Assembly (NCBI RefSeq): GCF_027596085.1
Contig: NC_072453.1
Span: forward strand, 10,475,948-10,539,947
DNA from: Anoplopoma fimbria
Lineage: Eukaryota; Chordata; Actinopteri; Perciformes; Anoplopomatidae
DNA length: 64,000 nucleotides
Direction: 5' to 3'
Below are positions 62,701-64,000 of this stretch, piece by piece. The notes under the pieces are model-generated. The model searched no databases. It was not told the DNA's origin and saw only the letters and a program-made list of their open reading frames with translations. Every line of letters begins with the position of its first letter. Position 1 is the first letter of the stretch. Made by a program: the position numbers and the translations under genes.

Positions 62701-63832
62701 AGATATTATCAGTACAATAAAACAAACATTAAAAACTATAATGTACCAAATGTGTTCGAGATTCAATTAAATATGTTGAAATAAAACATTTACAGTCTAT
62801 TTAGGTGGACTTTATACATAAATAACGCTGGAATCTGGGCAAAAAAAAGAATCATTGGTTCATCTTACAAGGGTGTGTACAATCTCCAGAAAAAGGCAAA
62901 TAAAAGCTCTCTCTGAATACACAAGTTACACTCACATCCTCGTCTTCTCATTCTCTCCATAGTGCCACCCATCGCGGGCCTCTGGGACCAGCAGGGTGAT
63001 CACATCGCCCTCAAAGAAGCTGAGCAGGGTGCTGTTGTCGCCGGCTGCGTGGGAGAAGATGGCCTGGACTCGAGTTCTCCCGTTTTTCTCCAGGCCCGCA
63101 GCCATGGAGCTGGACCGGGGCAGCGTTCGGGTCTCCGCTGGGAGAGACGACAGGAAGACGGACAGCTTTCAGTCTGCATTTCTATAGTAAACACTGTTGA
63201 CTAGTGTCCAACATGGCGTTACCCCAGGTACCCACACTGCAGGCGTTTCCTAGACGGCTTTCTTCTGAAATTTCAAATGGCTCAATATCTTTGTGAAACC
63301 TGTCCGTGTCCTATATCTATTTTTACTCATAATATCTCCTTCTCATTTTTAATATCACATCTCCGTCTATTCCCGCTTGCTGTGGCCTGTTTCTTATTAA
63401 AAGTGCACAGGTTGTGTGTCACTTCAAGGCAGATGTATTCCATTAGCTCTTTGAGTGACTTTGATCTCTGAAATGGTTGAAATCATACTTTTTCAAGAAA
63501 TGAACTACGATATATTTGCTGTGATGATAAAAAGCAAACTGAAAAGCTAACTTTGTTACCGTTTTGATTAAATGCTCCCTTCATCCTTCCAAACCCCTTG
63601 ACATTGGTACACAGTGTGTGTCCTTACTCAGTGTGGTCTTGCTCTTGGCGGGTGCGACCTTGCGCACCGGCAGGGTGTTGGAGTAGACCTCCCCTCCGTG
63701 TCGCTGTGTCTGCGGTGAGGCCTTGCCCTGAGCCACCTTGCCCTCCATCCACTGCTGGTAGTCCTCTCCTCCGTGAGCGCCCGCTGTGCCATTCATCACC
63801 TGCATCCCTCCTTCCACACCTCCCATCAGCCT
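55039..63832 (-). CDS. baiap2: baiap2 (IRSp53), 3' half: linker, SH3 domain and alternative C termini
   Basis: An adaptor that links Rac/Cdc42 and membrane curvature to actin regulators through an N-terminal I-BAR domain (outside the window), a CRIB-like region and an SH3 domain. The visible exons on the minus strand are 63832-63628, 63137-62936, 62678-62598, 62212-62047, 60760-60723, 55637-55593 and 55192-55039. They encode VYSNTLPVRK, TLPRSSSMAAGLEKNGR, the SH3 core AIFSHAAGDNSTLLSF plus ITLLVPEARDGWHYGE, RGWFPFSYTRV, then KSSSTGNLL and RPYSVAVPGFSQ. All closely match human BAIAP2 and distinguish it from BAIAP2L1/L2. All junction phases agree. The last two exons are alternatives in effect, since the first of them carries a stop. 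Convergence with aatk matches the human locus. Confidence 0.94.
55593..55637 (-). CDS. baiap2: baiap2 alternative terminal coding exon (ARF C terminus)
   Basis: Minus-strand acceptor ctacctttcag, donor CCATC|gtaagt, 45 bases long. Entered in phase 2 from the 60760-60723 exon it encodes STGPDYARF and a TGA (55612-55610), closely matching the human short-isoform ending SADVEVARF. The donor lies 17 bases after the stop, so it can splice on to the 55192 exon, which then becomes 3' UTR. Confidence 0.75.
56355..56402 (+). repeat. Rex1-like retroposon tail fragment
   Basis: Reads ctctgcaaatttccctgctg then cgggactaataaaggattat, the same tail as at 50820. Confidence 0.55.
56601..56671 (-). CDS. Weak candidate alternative baiap2 terminal exon
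   Basis: Minus-strand acceptor ggtgcacag, donor AAAG|gtactt. Entered in phase 2 it would add SSSYAAYYPP and stop. The human long isoform also continues with Ser residues (SMSSGSG), but the acceptor has only a TG repeat as its upstream tract and the match is slight. Confidence 0.15.
56690..56720. repeat. (CA)n microsatellite
   Basis: About 31 bases of CA. Confidence 0.93.
59643..59670. repeat. (CTGT)n microsatellite
   Basis: Seven CTGT units within a purine-rich, G-rich block at 59460-59800. Confidence 0.93.
60723..60760 (-). CDS. baiap2: baiap2 post-SH3 exon
   Basis: Minus-strand acceptor gtctttacag, donor ACA AG|gtaaga; phase 0 in, phase 2 out. It encodes QAVEEYEPRFPT, the counterpart of human GLDDYGARS that precedes the alternative C termini. 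Confidence 0.8.
60761..62046 (-). other. baiap2: baiap2 intron, no further features seen
   Basis: A 1.3-kb intron with an A17 run near 61541; nothing else recognisable. Confidence 0.85.
62047..62212 (-). CDS. baiap2: baiap2 exon after the SH3 domain
   Basis: Minus-strand acceptor gtgttttccag, donor TCACAG|gtgatg; phase 2 in, phase 0 out. It encodes LHGKSSSTGNLLEREDVALP and IPDYGVHSR, ending RPYSVAVPGFSQ. Human has GKSSSTGNLLDKDDLAIPPPDYG and KQRPYSVAVPAFSQ. Confidence 0.96.
62598..62678 (-). CDS. baiap2: baiap2 exon: end of SH3 domain
   Basis: Minus-strand acceptor cctcttccag, donor CAC AA|gtaagt; phase 2 in, phase 2 out. It encodes RGWFPFSYTRVISEGD then TNSMRQLRVH. GWFPFSYTRV is the last SH3 strand with the conserved Pro and Tyr. 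Confidence 0.96.
62936..63137 (-). CDS. baiap2: baiap2 exon: main part of SH3 domain
   Basis: Minus-strand acceptor gtctctcccag, donor AGGAT|gtgagt; phase 1 in, phase 2 out. It encodes TLPRSSSMAAGLEKNGR, VQAIFSHAAGDNSTLLSF, the acidic RT-loop FEGDVITLLVPEARDG and WHYGENEKTRM. Confidence 0.97.
63628..63832 (-). CDS. baiap2: baiap2 exon: linker before the SH3 domain
   Basis: Minus-strand acceptor ccttctttgcag, donor CTG A|gtaagg; phase 0 in, phase 1 out. It encodes RLMGGVEGGMQVMNGTAG and ends YSNTLPVRKVAPAKSKTTL. Human has QRLM, VQVMNG and YSNTLPVRKSVTPKN at the same positions. Upstream exons, including the I-BAR domain, lie beyond the right edge. Confidence 0.93.
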
Positions 63833-64000
63833 CTGCAAAGAAGGTACACATTTGCATACAGGCGATTAAAACACACTCTTTCTCTCTTCACATCAGCCGA
63901 AGCCGTTACATAACATCCAGCAGCTCGTTAATAATAATGAACGAGGTGGAGAGTGAATCTGGGTCAGCGAGAGCTGTTTAATGAAAAGACTACATTTGAG

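Overview
This is vertebrate, almost certainly teleost fish, nuclear DNA. The evidence is GT-AG introns, dense (TG)n/(CA)n microsatellites, a degenerate Rex3-type LINE, a hAT remnant, SINE-like repeats common in fish, and two genes whose human orthologues are also tail-to-tail neighbours (AATK and BAIAP2, 17q25.3). Nothing prokaryotic is present.

Layout. (1) 1-27205 is gene-poor. It holds microsatellites, a repeat family in two inverted copies, and a nested insertion at about 8600-13440: an interspersed repeat interrupted by a hAT element with a BED-finger remnant, itself interrupted by a Rex3 LINE carrying several frameshifts. It also holds one convincing but unidentified exon (about 17000-17229) and a weaker exon candidate (about 550-630). 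(2) 27206-about 53316 is aatk (LMTK1, lemur tail kinase 1) on the plus strand. Thirteen exons are visible, from the transmembrane exon to the stop, followed by a 2.3-kb 3' UTR. The first coding exon was not found. One intron inside the kinase domain carries mir-338, as in mammals. The 3.55-kb tail exon contains an apparent one-base frameshift near a G5 run at 47154-47158. (3) About 53317-55038 is the convergent 3'-end region with an AT-rich minisatellite. (4) 55039-63832 is the 3' half of baiap2 (IRSp53) on the minus strand: linker, two SH3 exons, a post-SH3 exon and alternative C-terminal exons. Its 5' half (I-BAR domain) lies beyond the right edge.

Both genes are neuronal/cytoskeletal in vertebrates. 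AATK is a membrane-anchored endosomal kinase and BAIAP2 a membrane-curvature and actin adaptor. They are separate convergent transcription units and no joint pathway is implied by the sequence. All exon boundaries were placed by eye from consensus splice sites, reading-phase continuity and remembered human protein sequence; no alignment was run.
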